A stretch of 55,681 nucleotides of DNA. Source: DAOUBP01 sp034432655. GTDB lineage: Bacteria; Chloroflexota; Anaerolineae; CG2-30-64-16. The stretch spans positions 1-55,681 of the forward strand of contig DAOUBP010000106.1 in assembly GCA_034432655.1 (NCBI GenBank). The letters run 5' to 3'. The translations under genes were made by a program, and so were the position numbers. The notes beneath the pieces were generated by a model. That model saw nothing but the letters and a program-made list of their open reading frames with translations. It was not told where the DNA came from and did not search any database. Position 1 is the first letter of the stretch; each line of letters starts with the position of its first letter. Below are positions 1 through 9,547 of this stretch, in pieces.

Positions 1-32
1 GCGAAGCCGCCGCAAAACCCCCTATTTGAGGT

Positions 33-75
33 TTTCCCCCTCCCCAGGCCGCTCGGCGGCGTGGGGAGGGGGAAA
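33..75. terminator. GC-rich hairpin, possible bidirectional terminator
   Basis: A 14-bp perfect inverted repeat (arms TTTCCCCCTCCCCA at 33-46 and TGGGGAGGGGGAAA at 62-75) with a 15-base loop lies just past the 3' end of the LysM gene that is read leftwards from 1667. Both arms have A or T runs at the outer edge, so it could end transcription in either direction. The first 32 bases of the window hold no gene I can support. Confidence 0.55.
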
Positions 76-110
76 GGGGGTGGGGCAGGGATCGCCCGAC
101 GGTAATCCGG
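75..110. repeat. 36-bp dispersed repeat, copy 1
   Basis: This 36-base segment is identical, in inverted orientation, to 17730-17765. Both copies lie immediately downstream of a gene's 3' end (the LysM gene at 129 and the kinase gene ending at 17643). Two perfect copies 17 kb apart in non-coding DNA point to a genome-wide intergenic repeat of REP type. I see no other copy in the window. Confidence 0.8.
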
Positions 111-128
111 CCTACTTCAATCATCCCA

Positions 129-1667
129 TCAAGGGATACAAAGAGTCTGGCCCGCGTAGATGACATCCGGGTTGCGGATGCGATTGGCCTGCATCAACGC
201 GGAAATGGTGGTGCCGTAGCGCGCGGCGATCCGTGCCAGGGTATCGCCCTTCACGATCAGATGGCTGGCCCGGCAGACGCCGTTAGGCGTGGCGCCCGTC
301 ACCGGGGGATCCTGGATATTGGTGAAATCCACCTTGAAGCCGGGGAAGTTCGCCGGCAGCGGATAAGGGAACCTCACCTTCACGCACTTGGGCGTGACAT
401 GAATCCAGTTTTCCCGGTCCTCCTCGCAAACCTCCACCGTCGCACCCGGGAAGGCTATCCCGGCCTCCACCAGCTGCTCCTCCGGGAACAGATAGTTGCC
501 CAGGGCGTTGGTGACCGTAGTGGTCATGATGTCCGTGCCCACCAGCTTGGCCGTGATGGTCCAGCCCGACAACCCCACCAGTTGCCCCTTGTAAGGCGGC
601 GTCCAGGCCTTGAACAACTTCGAGCCGTAGATGCGCATGTCGCCCTTGGTCTCCTTGTTGTTGAAGGTCACGGTGACCGTCTCACAGTCCCTGATGATCA
701 CCACCTGCGGGTTAGGGTTAAGGGCTTCCCAGCCGACCTGGAGATGTTCCTGCACTTTGTAAACACCGGGGGGCAGATGGCCAAAAGCGACCCGGCCTGA
801 ACCGTCGGTAGTCTTGGTCACAGGCGCCATCGCACCGTCGGCCCGGCTCACGGTCACTTTCCAGCCGGCCAGCGGCCCCAGATAGACCTCTTTGCCTTCA
901 GGATCGGTGCCGTATCCGATCTTCTCCACGATGATGGTGCCATAGCAGGCCGGTTCCTGATTCTTGAACACCACCGGCTCGCGCGCGCCAGGCGCCGCAT
1001 ACTGATCAAGGTCCAGCACCACCTGCCGTGGGGTGATCGGCTTCCAGCCCGGTTTCACCATCTCGGTGAAGGTCCACCGACCGGGTGTCAGGGTGAAGTA
1101 AGCGTAGCCGTCCTTGTCGGTGGTCTCTTTCTGTGCCTTGACGAAGGGATCTTTGTAGGGGGTGGCCGTAATCACCCAGCCTTCACCGGGACGCACCGTG
1201 CCGTCCAGCTGCTCTTCCCATTTGATCACCACGACCTCGAACAGGCGGCGCAGCTTGAAGACGATGCGATAGCAGTCTTTCTTCTCGGCCAATGGGGTCA
1301 GGCCGGTTTCAGCCAACCCGCCGCGCTCAGCCTGCGGGACAATCCCCTCCCAGCCCTCCGGCAACTGCATCTGGAAGTTCCAGTCGCCAACAGGCAGCTT
1401 CTCGAACTTGAAATAGCCGTCCTTCCCAACAGGTGCGGAGAAGGAGCCCATCTGACCGACCGCCATCACCTCCAGGGGCGGGGTAGTCTTGGTGCCGTCC
1501 ACCGCCAGTTCGCGGTGGTTGATCACATAGCCATCTACACAAACGGTCGCAGTGGGGGCGGTAGGTGTATCGCTGCCTGCCAGCACAAAGGTGCTCAGGC
1601 CAAACAGCATCGTAAGGGCAGCCACCAACGCCATCGCCCAGACGAGTGTACGATACTTTCCGATCAT
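129..1667 (-). CDS. Secreted CnaB/SpaA-like repeat protein with C-terminal LysM domain
   Basis: A 512-residue protein with an N-terminal signal peptide (about 1-31, hydrophobic core AMALVAALTMLFGL). Four prealbumin-like beta-sandwich modules follow at roughly 38-140, 142-240, 242-340 and 345-450; each carries a Gly-Trp followed by an alternating beta pattern and a DG-Y-F or DGSGRVAF type turn, as in CnaB/SpaA stalk domains. Residues 467-511 form one LysM domain (KGDTLARIAARYGTTISAL, then AGQTLCIP), which in this family binds peptidoglycan or chitin-like glycans. The likely role is a wall-bound stalk or scaffold. The start at 1667 is preceded by a good AGGAGG six bases upstream. No sortase motif is visible, so LysM would be the anchor. 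The exact ligand is unknown. Confidence 0.88.
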   Translation of the reverse strand: MIGKYRTLVWAMALVAALTMLFGLSTFVLAGSDTPTAPTATVCVDGYVINHRELAVDGTKTTPPLEVMAVGQMGSFSAPVGKDGYFKFEKLPVGDWNFQMQLPEGWEGIVPQAERGGLAETGLTPLAEKKDCYRIVFKLRRLFEVVVIKWEEQLDGTVRPGEGWVITATPYKDPFVKAQKETTDKDGYAYFTLTPGRWTFTEMVKPGWKPITPRQVVLDLDQYAAPGAREPVVFKNQEPACYGTIIVEKIGYGTDPEGKEVYLGPLAGWKVTVSRADGAMAPVTKTTDGSGRVAFGHLPPGVYKVQEHLQVGWEALNPNPQVVIIRDCETVTVTFNNKETKGDMRIYGSKLFKAWTPPYKGQLVGLSGWTITAKLVGTDIMTTTVTNALGNYLFPEEQLVEAGIAFPGATVEVCEEDRENWIHVTPKCVKVRFPYPLPANFPGFKVDFTNIQDPPVTGATPNGVCRASHLIVKGDTLARIAARYGTTISALMQANRIRNPDVIYAGQTLCIP

Positions 1668-1910
1668 GGTATCCTCCTATCCGATATGTAAACTGAAAGT
1701 TGCAACGGTCTGTCACTGGCAAAGAGATCGTCCGCTATCCGTCATACTTCCTCCGGAACACGAACGCCTTCTGCACAGACGTTGAAAGCTACCACATGGC
1801 GCCCTGCTCCGCCCGATAGACCACCTCCTTCCTCAGGGTCAAAGTGCAAAATAACACCACAGAAAGGCGCCGACCAGGTGAGGGCCCGGCCGGCGCCCGG
1901 CAGAACGATC

Positions 1911-3647
1911 TCAGGGATCAGCGATGCACAGCTTTTGACCCACAAAGATCAGGTTGGGGTTCTTCAGGCCGTTCCTCTCGGCAATCGCCTGCACGGTGGT
2001 GTTGTACTGCGCCGCCAGCCTCGAGAGGGTGTCGCCCCGCTGCACCACCACCCAGGTGCACTCTCCGCCCGGCGGTGGTGGCGGCGGCGGTGGTGGCGGC
2101 GGTGGTGGCGGCGGCGGTTTCACCACAACAACCGGCGGCTGATCAACGCAAGGCACCCTGAGCTTCTGGCCAACAATCAGGACGTTGGGGTTCCTCAGCC
2201 CGTTGAGCTTCACCAGGGCATCCACTGTGGTGCCGTAGCGTTTGGCGATTGCGGACAGCGTATCCCCGCGTTGCACCACATACACACATGCTGTCGGTGG
2301 CGCGGGCGTGCAGGGCACCAGCTTGATCGCATCCAGGTTTACATCAAGCTCGCGCTGCGCCGTGCCCCACTTCTTCCACGCCCGCACGGCCAGCACGATC
2401 TTTTGCGCAGGCGCCTGGAACCGGATGCTGAAAGGAGCCAGCGTGCCGGGCGCGGTGCGCAGGTAGATGGTGTCCCAGGGAACCTCCTGCCAGTTGGTGA
2501 TGTCATCCGCGCTGGGATTGGCGTCGGCAACCGCATAGCCCCACTGCACCCGGTAACGGAACGGATCCTCATCCGGATGGGCGGCCTCTTCGCGCAGCAT
2601 GCCCCACATGGAAAGTTCATAGGTAGCGCCCTTGACCAGCTTGCCGACTACCTGGTAGATACCGGCCACCCGGTCTGGATCAGAAGCCGCCCTGCTCCAG
2701 GTGTTGATTTCGATCAACTGGCCGTGCTTGCCGTCCTTCACCACAGGGGGCCACATCTCGTCGTAGAAGCCATAGGTCGCCTGGCCGCCATTGTTGAACG
2801 CGCTCCACCCCTTGCCGACGCCACCGACAAAACCGCTCTCAAAATCGCCGTTGTAGATCAGGCTGGCCCCGCCGCAGACAAGCGCGGCCGGCGGCGGCGG
2901 CAACACAGGCGTCACGGGCTTGTCGGGGGGCAGCACAACTACCGACGGTTTCCCGGTGACCGGAGGCTTCACGATCTTGCCTACCAGGCTGATGGCGTCC
3001 AGGTTGACGTCCAGCTCTTTGTAGGCCGTGCCCCACTTCTTCCACACCCGGAAGAACAGGGTAATCTTGGCGCTGGGGGCTTTGAAGGTGGTGGAGAAGC
3101 TTTGCATGCCGGTGGGGGCCGTGCGTTCATCAATCTTGTCCCACGGCAGCTCCTGCCAGTTGGTGACCGCCTGCCAGTCTGTGGAGCCATCGGTCGTATA
3201 GCCCCACTGCACGCGATAGCGGTACTTATCCTCGGCGGGATCCGGGTTACGCTCGCGCATCAAGCCGCGCAACTTAAGGGTGTACGAGGCGCCCTTGACC
3301 AAATGGACCGTCTGATAGATGCCGGCATACCGATCGGCCTCGGACGCCGCATACTTCACGGTGTTGAGCTCGATGAGCTGGCTGTGGGCCCCATCGGCCA
3401 CCACTGGCGCCCACTGGTCGTCGTAGAAGCCGTAATCTACCGTGCCGCCATTGGTGAAGCACCCCCACCCCGTGCCGACGGCCCCACAGCCGGGCTGGTA
3501 GGTGAACCCGCCCTCAAAACTGCCGTTGACAAGCACATCTCCTTCGGTGGTAGCCAGGCCGCTGGCATTACCGAGGGTCATGGTGGCGAGGAATGCCAGA
3601 ACCAAAGCAATCCCCACCAAACGTTGCCGGTGTTTGTACCACTGCAT
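1911..3647 (-). CDS. Secreted protein: two tandem lectin-like modules and two LysM domains
   Basis: A 578-residue protein with a signal peptide (about 1-30). Two homologous modules of about 190 residues (about 38-225 and 258-445) share the patterns NGxFExGF, YGFYDxxWxPVV, GQLIExNT, YRYRVQWGY, NWQExPWD and WKKWGTAxxELDVNLDAI, so they arose by internal duplication. They look like galactose-binding-type jelly rolls that could bind glycans; that is inference. LysM domains follow at about 455-500 and 535-577, separated by a run of 16 prolines coded by a GGT/GGC-rich tract near 2072-2115. The start at 3647 has AAGGAGG upstream and a good promoter at 3757-3785. The protein is likely attached to the wall through LysM. 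It lies next to another LysM protein on the same strand, about 240 bp away, so the two may be separately transcribed. Confidence 0.88.
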   Translation of the reverse strand: MQWYKHRQRLVGIALVLAFLATMTLGNASGLATTEGDVLVNGSFEGGFTYQPGCGAVGTGWGCFTNGGTVDYGFYDDQWAPVVADGAHSQLIELNTVKYAASEADRYAGIYQTVHLVKGASYTLKLRGLMRERNPDPAEDKYRYRVQWGYTTDGSTDWQAVTNWQELPWDKIDERTAPTGMQSFSTTFKAPSAKITLFFRVWKKWGTAYKELDVNLDAISLVGKIVKPPVTGKPSVVVLPPDKPVTPVLPPPPAALVCGGASLIYNGDFESGFVGGVGKGWSAFNNGGQATYGFYDEMWPPVVKDGKHGQLIEINTWSRAASDPDRVAGIYQVVGKLVKGATYELSMWGMLREEAAHPDEDPFRYRVQWGYAVADANPSADDITNWQEVPWDTIYLRTAPGTLAPFSIRFQAPAQKIVLAVRAWKKWGTAQRELDVNLDAIKLVPCTPAPPTACVYVVQRGDTLSAIAKRYGTTVDALVKLNGLRNPNVLIVGQKLRVPCVDQPPVVVVKPPPPPPPPPPPPPPPPGGECTWVVVQRGDTLSRLAAQYNTTVQAIAERNGLKNPNLIFVGQKLCIADP

Positions 3648-3756
3648 AAGTTCCTCCTTCCGGTGATGACCCGGCCTGCTCGGAGCGGCACCGGGTTAAT
3701 CGGGACATAACGACGAAATGCGATGGCCTGGCACAAGCGGTGCTAACTACATGCAA

Positions 3757-3785
3757 ATCTTAGCACAACTTGCGCGCGAATGCAA
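3757..3785 (-). promoter_or_regulatory. Sigma-A-type promoter of the 1911-3647 gene
   Basis: On the minus strand a -35 box TTGCAT (3780-3785) and a -10 box TAAGAT (3757-3762) are separated by 17 bases, with an extended TGC before the -10. This places a transcript start near 3750, about 100 bases before the LysM gene's ATG. Confidence 0.65.
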
Positions 3786-3872
3786 GGGGTTTACACCGAT
3801 TTTCCTTAGCAAATTTGAAACTATTACACTGAATGCCAACTTCTGCGCTTGTAGGCGAACGTAACCGGCGAG

Positions 3873-5288
<1,416 letters not shown>

Positions 5289-5318
5289 CGCGCTGGCTGA
5301 TCCTCCGCTCGCGCGCAT

Positions 5319-5347
5319 ATTGTAGAACGTTCGCGCGAGAAAGTCAA
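5319..5347 (-). promoter_or_regulatory. Promoter of trmFO
   Basis: Minus strand: -35 TTGACT (5342-5347), 17-base spacer, -10 TACAAT (5319-5324). The match to consensus is close. Its position argues that translation of trmFO begins at 5288 rather than 5318. Confidence 0.75.
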
Positions 5348-5432
5348 ATGTCCAGATCGCAAAAAAATATCATTTACTTGAAGGTTTGCCAGCCGGAACG
5401 GACACCCACGCGGCAACAGGTGTCATGCGAGA

Positions 5433-5462
5433 TTGCTGTAAAAACCACCGTCGTGCTATACT
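5433..5462 (+). promoter_or_regulatory. Promoter of the pyrimidine-nucleoside phosphorylase gene
   Basis: Plus strand: -35 TTGCTG (5433-5438), 18-base spacer, -10 TATACT (5457-5462) with an extended TGC. It lies about 50 bases upstream of the ATG at 5515 and runs divergently from the trmFO promoter, leaving about 85 bases between the two -35 boxes for any shared control. Confidence 0.68.
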
Positions 5463-5514
5463 GGTGCCGAACATCAGAGACGACGATCTCTCAAGATAAC
5501 TTAGCGAGGCTGCG

Positions 5515-6825
5515 ATGCGCATCGTTGATATCATCATGAAGAAACGCGATGGCGGCGAACTGTCGGACGAGGAGATCCGCTTCTTCGTGCAGGGCTATAC
5601 ACGCGGGGAGGTGCCCGATTACCAGGCGGCCGCCTGGTGTATGGCGGTGTACTTCCGCGGGATGACGCCGGCTGAGACCGCCAGCCTGACCGAGGCGATG
5701 GCGTTTTCAGGCGCCACACTCGACCTGCACGACGTGCATCCCTTCATTGTGGATAAGCATTCATCGGGCGGCGTGGGCGACAAGACCACCCTGGTGGTGG
5801 CGCCGATGGTGGCGGCCCGGGGCGTGCCGGTGGGCAAGATGTCTGGTCGGGGCCTCTCGTTTTCGGGCGGCACCATTGACAAGCTGGAATCCATCCCGGG
5901 CTTTAACACCAGCCTGACCATCGAACAGTTCAAGCGTCAGCTAAAAGAAGTGGGGGTGGTGGTCGCCGGCCAGACCCATGAGCTGGCGCCGGCCGACGGC
6001 AAGCTGTACGCCCTGCGCGATGTGACGGCCACCGTTGACTCGCTGCCGCTGATCGCCAGCTCGATCATGTCCAAGAAGATCGCAGCCGGCGCCGACGCCA
6101 TCGTCCTGGATGTGAAGGCCGGCCACGGCGCGTTCATGGAGACGGTGCCCCAGGCGCTGGAGCTGGCCGGGCTGATGGTACAGATCGGCAACCGGCTGGG
6201 CCGCAAGATGACGGCGGTTATCGGGGACATGAGCCAACCGCTGGGCCTGGCCGTGGGCAACGCGTTGGAAGTGGTCGAGGCCATCGAGACGCTGCAGGGC
6301 GCCGGGCCGGCCGATTTCCGCCAGCATTGCCTTGACGTGGCGGCCGAGATGCTGCTGATCGCGGGGCTGGCGCCGGATCCGGAGGCCGCGCGGCGGGAGG
6401 CTGCGTCGGCCCTGTCCGATGGGAGCGCGTGGGCGAAGTTCTGTGCGTTCGTGGCGGCCCAGGGGGGCGATGTGCAGGCTGTGGAGCACCCCGAGCGCCT
6501 GCCGCGGGCACCGCTTGTCCAGCCGCTGCGCGCGCCGCGCAGCGGCTACGTCGCCCGGCTCGACGCGCGAACGGTGGGCTACACGGTGGTAGACCTGGGA
6601 GGCGGTCGCGCCAAAAAAGGAGACCCCATTGACCCCGCGGTAGGGGTGGTGCTGGTTGCTGACGCCAAGATCGGGGGCTGGGTCAACGCTGGCGAGCCGC
6701 TCTTGTGGGTCCACGCGCGCACGGAAGAAAGCCTGGCGGCCGCGCTGGCGCGCCTGGCGACGGCTTACCGCTTCAGCGACGAGCCTGTCACGCCGCCGCC
6801 ATTGATTTATCAGGTGATCCGGTAA
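5515..6825 (+). CDS. deoA: Pyrimidine-nucleoside (thymidine) phosphorylase
   Basis: A 436-residue enzyme of nucleoside salvage that splits thymidine or uridine with phosphate to base and (deoxy)ribose-1-phosphate in the cytoplasm. It opens with MRIVDIIMKKRDGGELSDEEI, typical for this family. The phosphate and nucleoside binding blocks DKHSSGGVGDKTTL (about 79-92) and KMSGRGLSFSGGTIDKLESIPG-like (about 108-130) are intact, and the C-terminal barrel-like domain (about 335-436) is complete. Length is as expected (430-440). Whether it prefers thymidine (DeoA) or accepts all pyrimidine nucleosides (Pdp) cannot be told from sequence alone. It is single, with its own promoter, and converges on the minus-strand gene ending at 6898; only a weak 6-bp GC hairpin (6826-6845) lies between. 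Confidence 0.95.
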   Translation: MRIVDIIMKKRDGGELSDEEIRFFVQGYTRGEVPDYQAAAWCMAVYFRGMTPAETASLTEAMAFSGATLDLHDVHPFIVDKHSSGGVGDKTTLVVAPMVAARGVPVGKMSGRGLSFSGGTIDKLESIPGFNTSLTIEQFKRQLKEVGVVVAGQTHELAPADGKLYALRDVTATVDSLPLIASSIMSKKIAAGADAIVLDVKAGHGAFMETVPQALELAGLMVQIGNRLGRKMTAVIGDMSQPLGLAVGNALEVVEAIETLQGAGPADFRQHCLDVAAEMLLIAGLAPDPEAARREAASALSDGSAWAKFCAFVAAQGGDVQAVEHPERLPRAPLVQPLRAPRSGYVARLDARTVGYTVVDLGGGRAKKGDPIDPAVGVVLVADAKIGGWVNAGEPLLWVHARTEESLAAALARLATAYRFSDEPVTPPPLIYQVIR

Positions 6826-6897
6826 CGCCGCGCTGGCTTGCGGCGGCTCCGTAGCGATTGAAAAGCGGCACTGGAGCGCTGCAAGCCAGACCGAATT

Positions 6898-7848
6898 TCA
6901 CTTACCCGACACAGCGCGCCACTGCCCGTCTGTGACGCGATACCAGCGTAAACGCGGTGCGATCGGGGCGCTGGAGGCCGGGGCTTGCCCCGAAGCCAGG
7001 CCCACACCGCCCGGCACCGCCGACGTCAACGCGGCGGCCACAGCGGGCCGGCTCAGCTCGCCTCCGCTCGCCGCGACCGACAGCGCTTGCATCAGCACGG
7101 CAACACCCGCCCGCGTCAGACCCACCACAGGCAAAGCCTCAACGGCCAGCGGCGCGCCTGCCAGGTCACAGACCACCGCTCGGGTTCCTGCAGCTGCCGG
7201 CCCGGCCCGCTGGATGAACCAGGGCCGCACCGCATCCGGCCCCACGAGCATCTCCCCGCGACCGCCCTGCGCCCGGTAGCGGACCAGCGCATCGGCCGCC
7301 GATTCAGCATCGCCGGGAAAATGCACGATCGGGGGCGAAGAGCGGTCGGCAGAAGGCCCTGCCGCGGCTTCTTCCAGCACGCGCGCGATCTCCCCGGCCG
7401 ATGGGCAGAGGGCGCGCACGCCCGAGAACTCCTGAGCGAGGGGCGCCGGGATCAGGGCCGGGATGCCGGCCGCGCTCAGAACCGGCGCGGCTGCCGCAGC
7501 AGTAGCCTGGTCAAACGGGCCGATCACCGCCACCACCGCGTGATCTTGCACCAACGCCTGGGCCTGCCGGGCGGCTGTGGGCGGATCGAGATCATCATTC
7601 AAGGCCACCAAAGCGATCCGATACCGGCCAAAAGCAGCCGAGGCATTGGCCTCCGTGAGCGCCTCACGGGCCACCGCAAGCAACTGGTACCCCAGCGGCC
7701 GGCCCACCCCCTCGAAAGGCGCGATCAGGCCGACCTTGACCACCGGCGCGGCATCACCGGGCATCCCGCAGGAGACCAACCAGACCACCGCGGCCGTGAC
7801 GGCCAGGCGCCAAAGGTGTCGCTGCAGGGCGAGCCGGGCCACGCTCAT
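6898..7848 (-). CDS. Substrate-binding lipoprotein, branched-chain amino-acid-type (Peripla_BP_6-like)
   Basis: A 316-residue protein with a lipoprotein signal (hydrophobic segment 14-25, lipobox LVSC with Cys27). The mature part begins VVKVGLIAPFEGVGRPLG and has two Rossmann-like lobes resembling LivJ-type receptors: an ADP-type start, DDLDPPTAARQAQALV, and VAVIGPFDQATAAAAAPVL (about residues 90-125). It would bind a small ligand at the outer face of the membrane. No ABC permease or ATPase lies beside it, so it could be a sensor or an orphan receptor. The ATG (7848) overlaps the stop of mltG in an ATGA, which fixes the start and implies translational coupling; the frame stays open further upstream but that part lies inside mltG. 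It is the last gene of the alaS-mltG run. Confidence 0.85.
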   Translation of the reverse strand: MSVARLALQRHLWRLAVTAAVVWLVSCGMPGDAAPVVKVGLIAPFEGVGRPLGYQLLAVAREALTEANASAAFGRYRIALVALNDDLDPPTAARQAQALVQDHAVVAVIGPFDQATAAAAAPVLSAAGIPALIPAPLAQEFSGVRALCPSAGEIARVLEEAAAGPSADRSSPPIVHFPGDAESAADALVRYRAQGGRGEMLVGPDAVRPWFIQRAGPAAAGTRAVVCDLAGAPLAVEALPVVGLTRAGVAVLMQALSVAASGGELSRPAVAAALTSAVPGGVGLASGQAPASSAPIAPRLRWYRVTDGQWRAVSGK

Positions 7849-9065
7849 CTCCCCTGGTACAAGGCAACGTTGACCTGATGCTCGGCAAAGGTCGTGGCGA
7901 ACACGTGCGAGCCGTCCGCGCGCGCCACAAAGAAGCAATACTGCGTCTCGGCCGGTTGCGCGGCCGCGATGATCGCGGACAGGCCAGGGCTGGAGATCGC
8001 AGTAGGGGGCAGGCCAGGCCGCAAATAGGTGTTGTACGGCGATTGAACCGTCTGATATGCCTCGACCGAGGGCGGTTTCCACCACCACTCGCCCGGCCGG
8101 CCTGCCGCGTACTGCACGGTCGGGTCGGCCTGCAGATACGAACCGCCGGTCTGGCTGGCACACGCGCCGCTCAGGCGGTTCCAGTACACGCTGGCCACCA
8201 ATTCCCGCTCGTCCGCGCGCGGGGCTTCGCGCTCGACAATGGAGGCCATGATAATCACCTGTTCCAGGCTGCGGCCGGCGCGTACAGCCGGGGCCAGGAT
8301 CTCCTCGGTCACCCGCACCTCAAAGTTGTCCAGCATGCGCTGGATCAAGTCAGAGGGCTGCGCGGGAACCGGCAGCCGGTAAGTGTCGGGGAAAAGGTAG
8401 CCCTCCAGGGTGGTCAGATTGGCGGGCAACCAGGGATAGTCGCCGATCCCTTGCGCGGCCGCGGCACCCCCGCGCACCATCGCTAGAAAGCTCGCGCCGT
8501 CCATAATCCCCTGCACATCCAGGAGCTCGGCCACCTCCTCGGCCCGCAGGCCCTCGGGGATGGTCACCGCGATCTCCTCGTAGCGGGCCTGTTGCAGCCG
8601 CTCCGCGATCTCGATCATGGACATGCTCGGCGCGATCTCGAAGTCGCCCACTGCCAGGCGCTGATCAATGCCGTTGTAGCGCATATAGGTGCGGAAGAGG
8701 CCGGCGTCGGCGATAAGGCCCTCCTCTTCCAGACGGGTGCTCACGGACAGCGCGGTCTCGCCCGGCTTGATAGAGAAGCGTCGCAGCCGCGTATCGGCAG
8801 CGCTGGCCGGGGTCTTCAGCGCCTGATCCTGAAAGCGGAGATAGATACCGATGGCGCCTTGCTCCAGCAATTCGGGCCGCAGCTCAGGCAGGTCCTCAGC
8901 AGTGGGCCGCAGCAGCGCCACCTGGGGAGGCGTTGGCACGTCCCGGAGCTGGGCCGACACCAGGCTGACCGTCACAAAGCCCATCACCGCCAACGCAGTG
9001 ATCGGCACCAGAAACAGCATAAAGCGCAACAGGAAGTTCACAACTCGATAGAACATGATCTTCAA
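7845..9065 (-). CDS. mltG: MltG (YceG) endolytic murein transglycosylase
   Basis: A 406-residue membrane-anchored enzyme that cuts nascent glycan strands and so sets their length. A single N-terminal transmembrane helix (about 10-32, FLLRFMLFLVPITALAVMGFV) is followed by a LysM-like subdomain (about 100-180, FSIKPGETALSVSTRLEEEG) and the catalytic YceG domain. The family motif with its catalytic Glu is visible in ASIVEREAPRADERELVASV (about 270-290), and LQADPTVQYA follows. It lies 21 bases downstream of yqgF and overlaps the next gene by four bases. alaS-yqgF-mltG is a common order in Gram-positive bacteria. Confidence 0.95.
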   Translation of the reverse strand: MKIMFYRVVNFLLRFMLFLVPITALAVMGFVTVSLVSAQLRDVPTPPQVALLRPTAEDLPELRPELLEQGAIGIYLRFQDQALKTPASAADTRLRRFSIKPGETALSVSTRLEEEGLIADAGLFRTYMRYNGIDQRLAVGDFEIAPSMSMIEIAERLQQARYEEIAVTIPEGLRAEEVAELLDVQGIMDGASFLAMVRGGAAAAQGIGDYPWLPANLTTLEGYLFPDTYRLPVPAQPSDLIQRMLDNFEVRVTEEILAPAVRAGRSLEQVIIMASIVEREAPRADERELVASVYWNRLSGACASQTGGSYLQADPTVQYAAGRPGEWWWKPPSVEAYQTVQSPYNTYLRPGLPPTAISSPGLSAIIAAAQPAETQYCFFVARADGSHVFATTFAEHQVNVALYQGR

Positions 9066-9086
9066 TCTACCTGATTCGTCCGTCGG

Positions 9087-9536
9087 TCAAGCAGCGCCGC
9101 CTGCACGGACCGCGCGCGCCCGCAAGAAGTCCGCCAGCAGCACCGTCGCGGCGGCCGCATCCACCGGTGTCCTGCCGGTCCCTTCTGCCAGCAACGCCCT
9201 GGCGTCGGCTGTGGAAAGGGTTTCATCCCAAAACGCGACCGGCACCGACAGCACCGCCGCCATCCGGCCGGCGTAGCGCCGGACCCAGCGCGCTTGCTCG
9301 CCCCCGGCATCGTTCACGGGCAATCCCACCAGGACGCCTGCCGCCCGCTCCCGGTTGACCAACGCGGCGATCGCTGCGTAGTCCTGGGCCCGGGTCGGAT
9401 GTCGGCGCAGCACACCCAAGGGCGTTGCCAACATCCCTGCCTCATCGCATACCGCCACCCCGATGCGCGCCCGGCCGAGGTCCAGGGCCAGCAGCCGGCC
9501 AGGGGGCAAATCGAACGGGGAAGCCAGGATCGCCAC
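9087..9536 (-). CDS. ruvX: YqgF/RuvX, putative pre-16S rRNA nuclease
   Basis: A 149-residue RNase-H-fold protein thought to process the 5' end of 16S rRNA. The first strand LLALDLGRARIGVAVCDEAG (about 16-35) carries the metal-binding Asp of the fold. GVLVGLPVNDAGGEQA (about 74-89) and FWDETLSTADARALL (about 108-122) match the family core. I take the GTG at 9536 as the start, because GAGAGG lies just upstream and overlaps the stop of the previous gene 11 bases away. A longer frame reaching 9650 would run inside that gene. The C-terminus (AAAATVLLADFL) is the usual helix with a conserved Ala/Leu pattern. The length fits the family (about 135-150). Confidence 0.9.
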   Translation of the reverse strand: MAILASPFDLPPGRLLALDLGRARIGVAVCDEAGMLATPLGVLRRHPTRAQDYAAIAALVNRERAAGVLVGLPVNDAGGEQARWVRRYAGRMAAVLSVPVAFWDETLSTADARALLAEGTGRTPVDAAAATVLLADFLRARAVRAGGAA

Positions 9537-9547
9537 CGAGGAACCTC

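Noticed and set aside
1782..3710. 642-residue plus-strand frame opposite the second LysM gene
   Set aside because: Arg/His/Gly-rich shadow; the minus-strand protein has a signal peptide, duplicated domains and LysM motifs.
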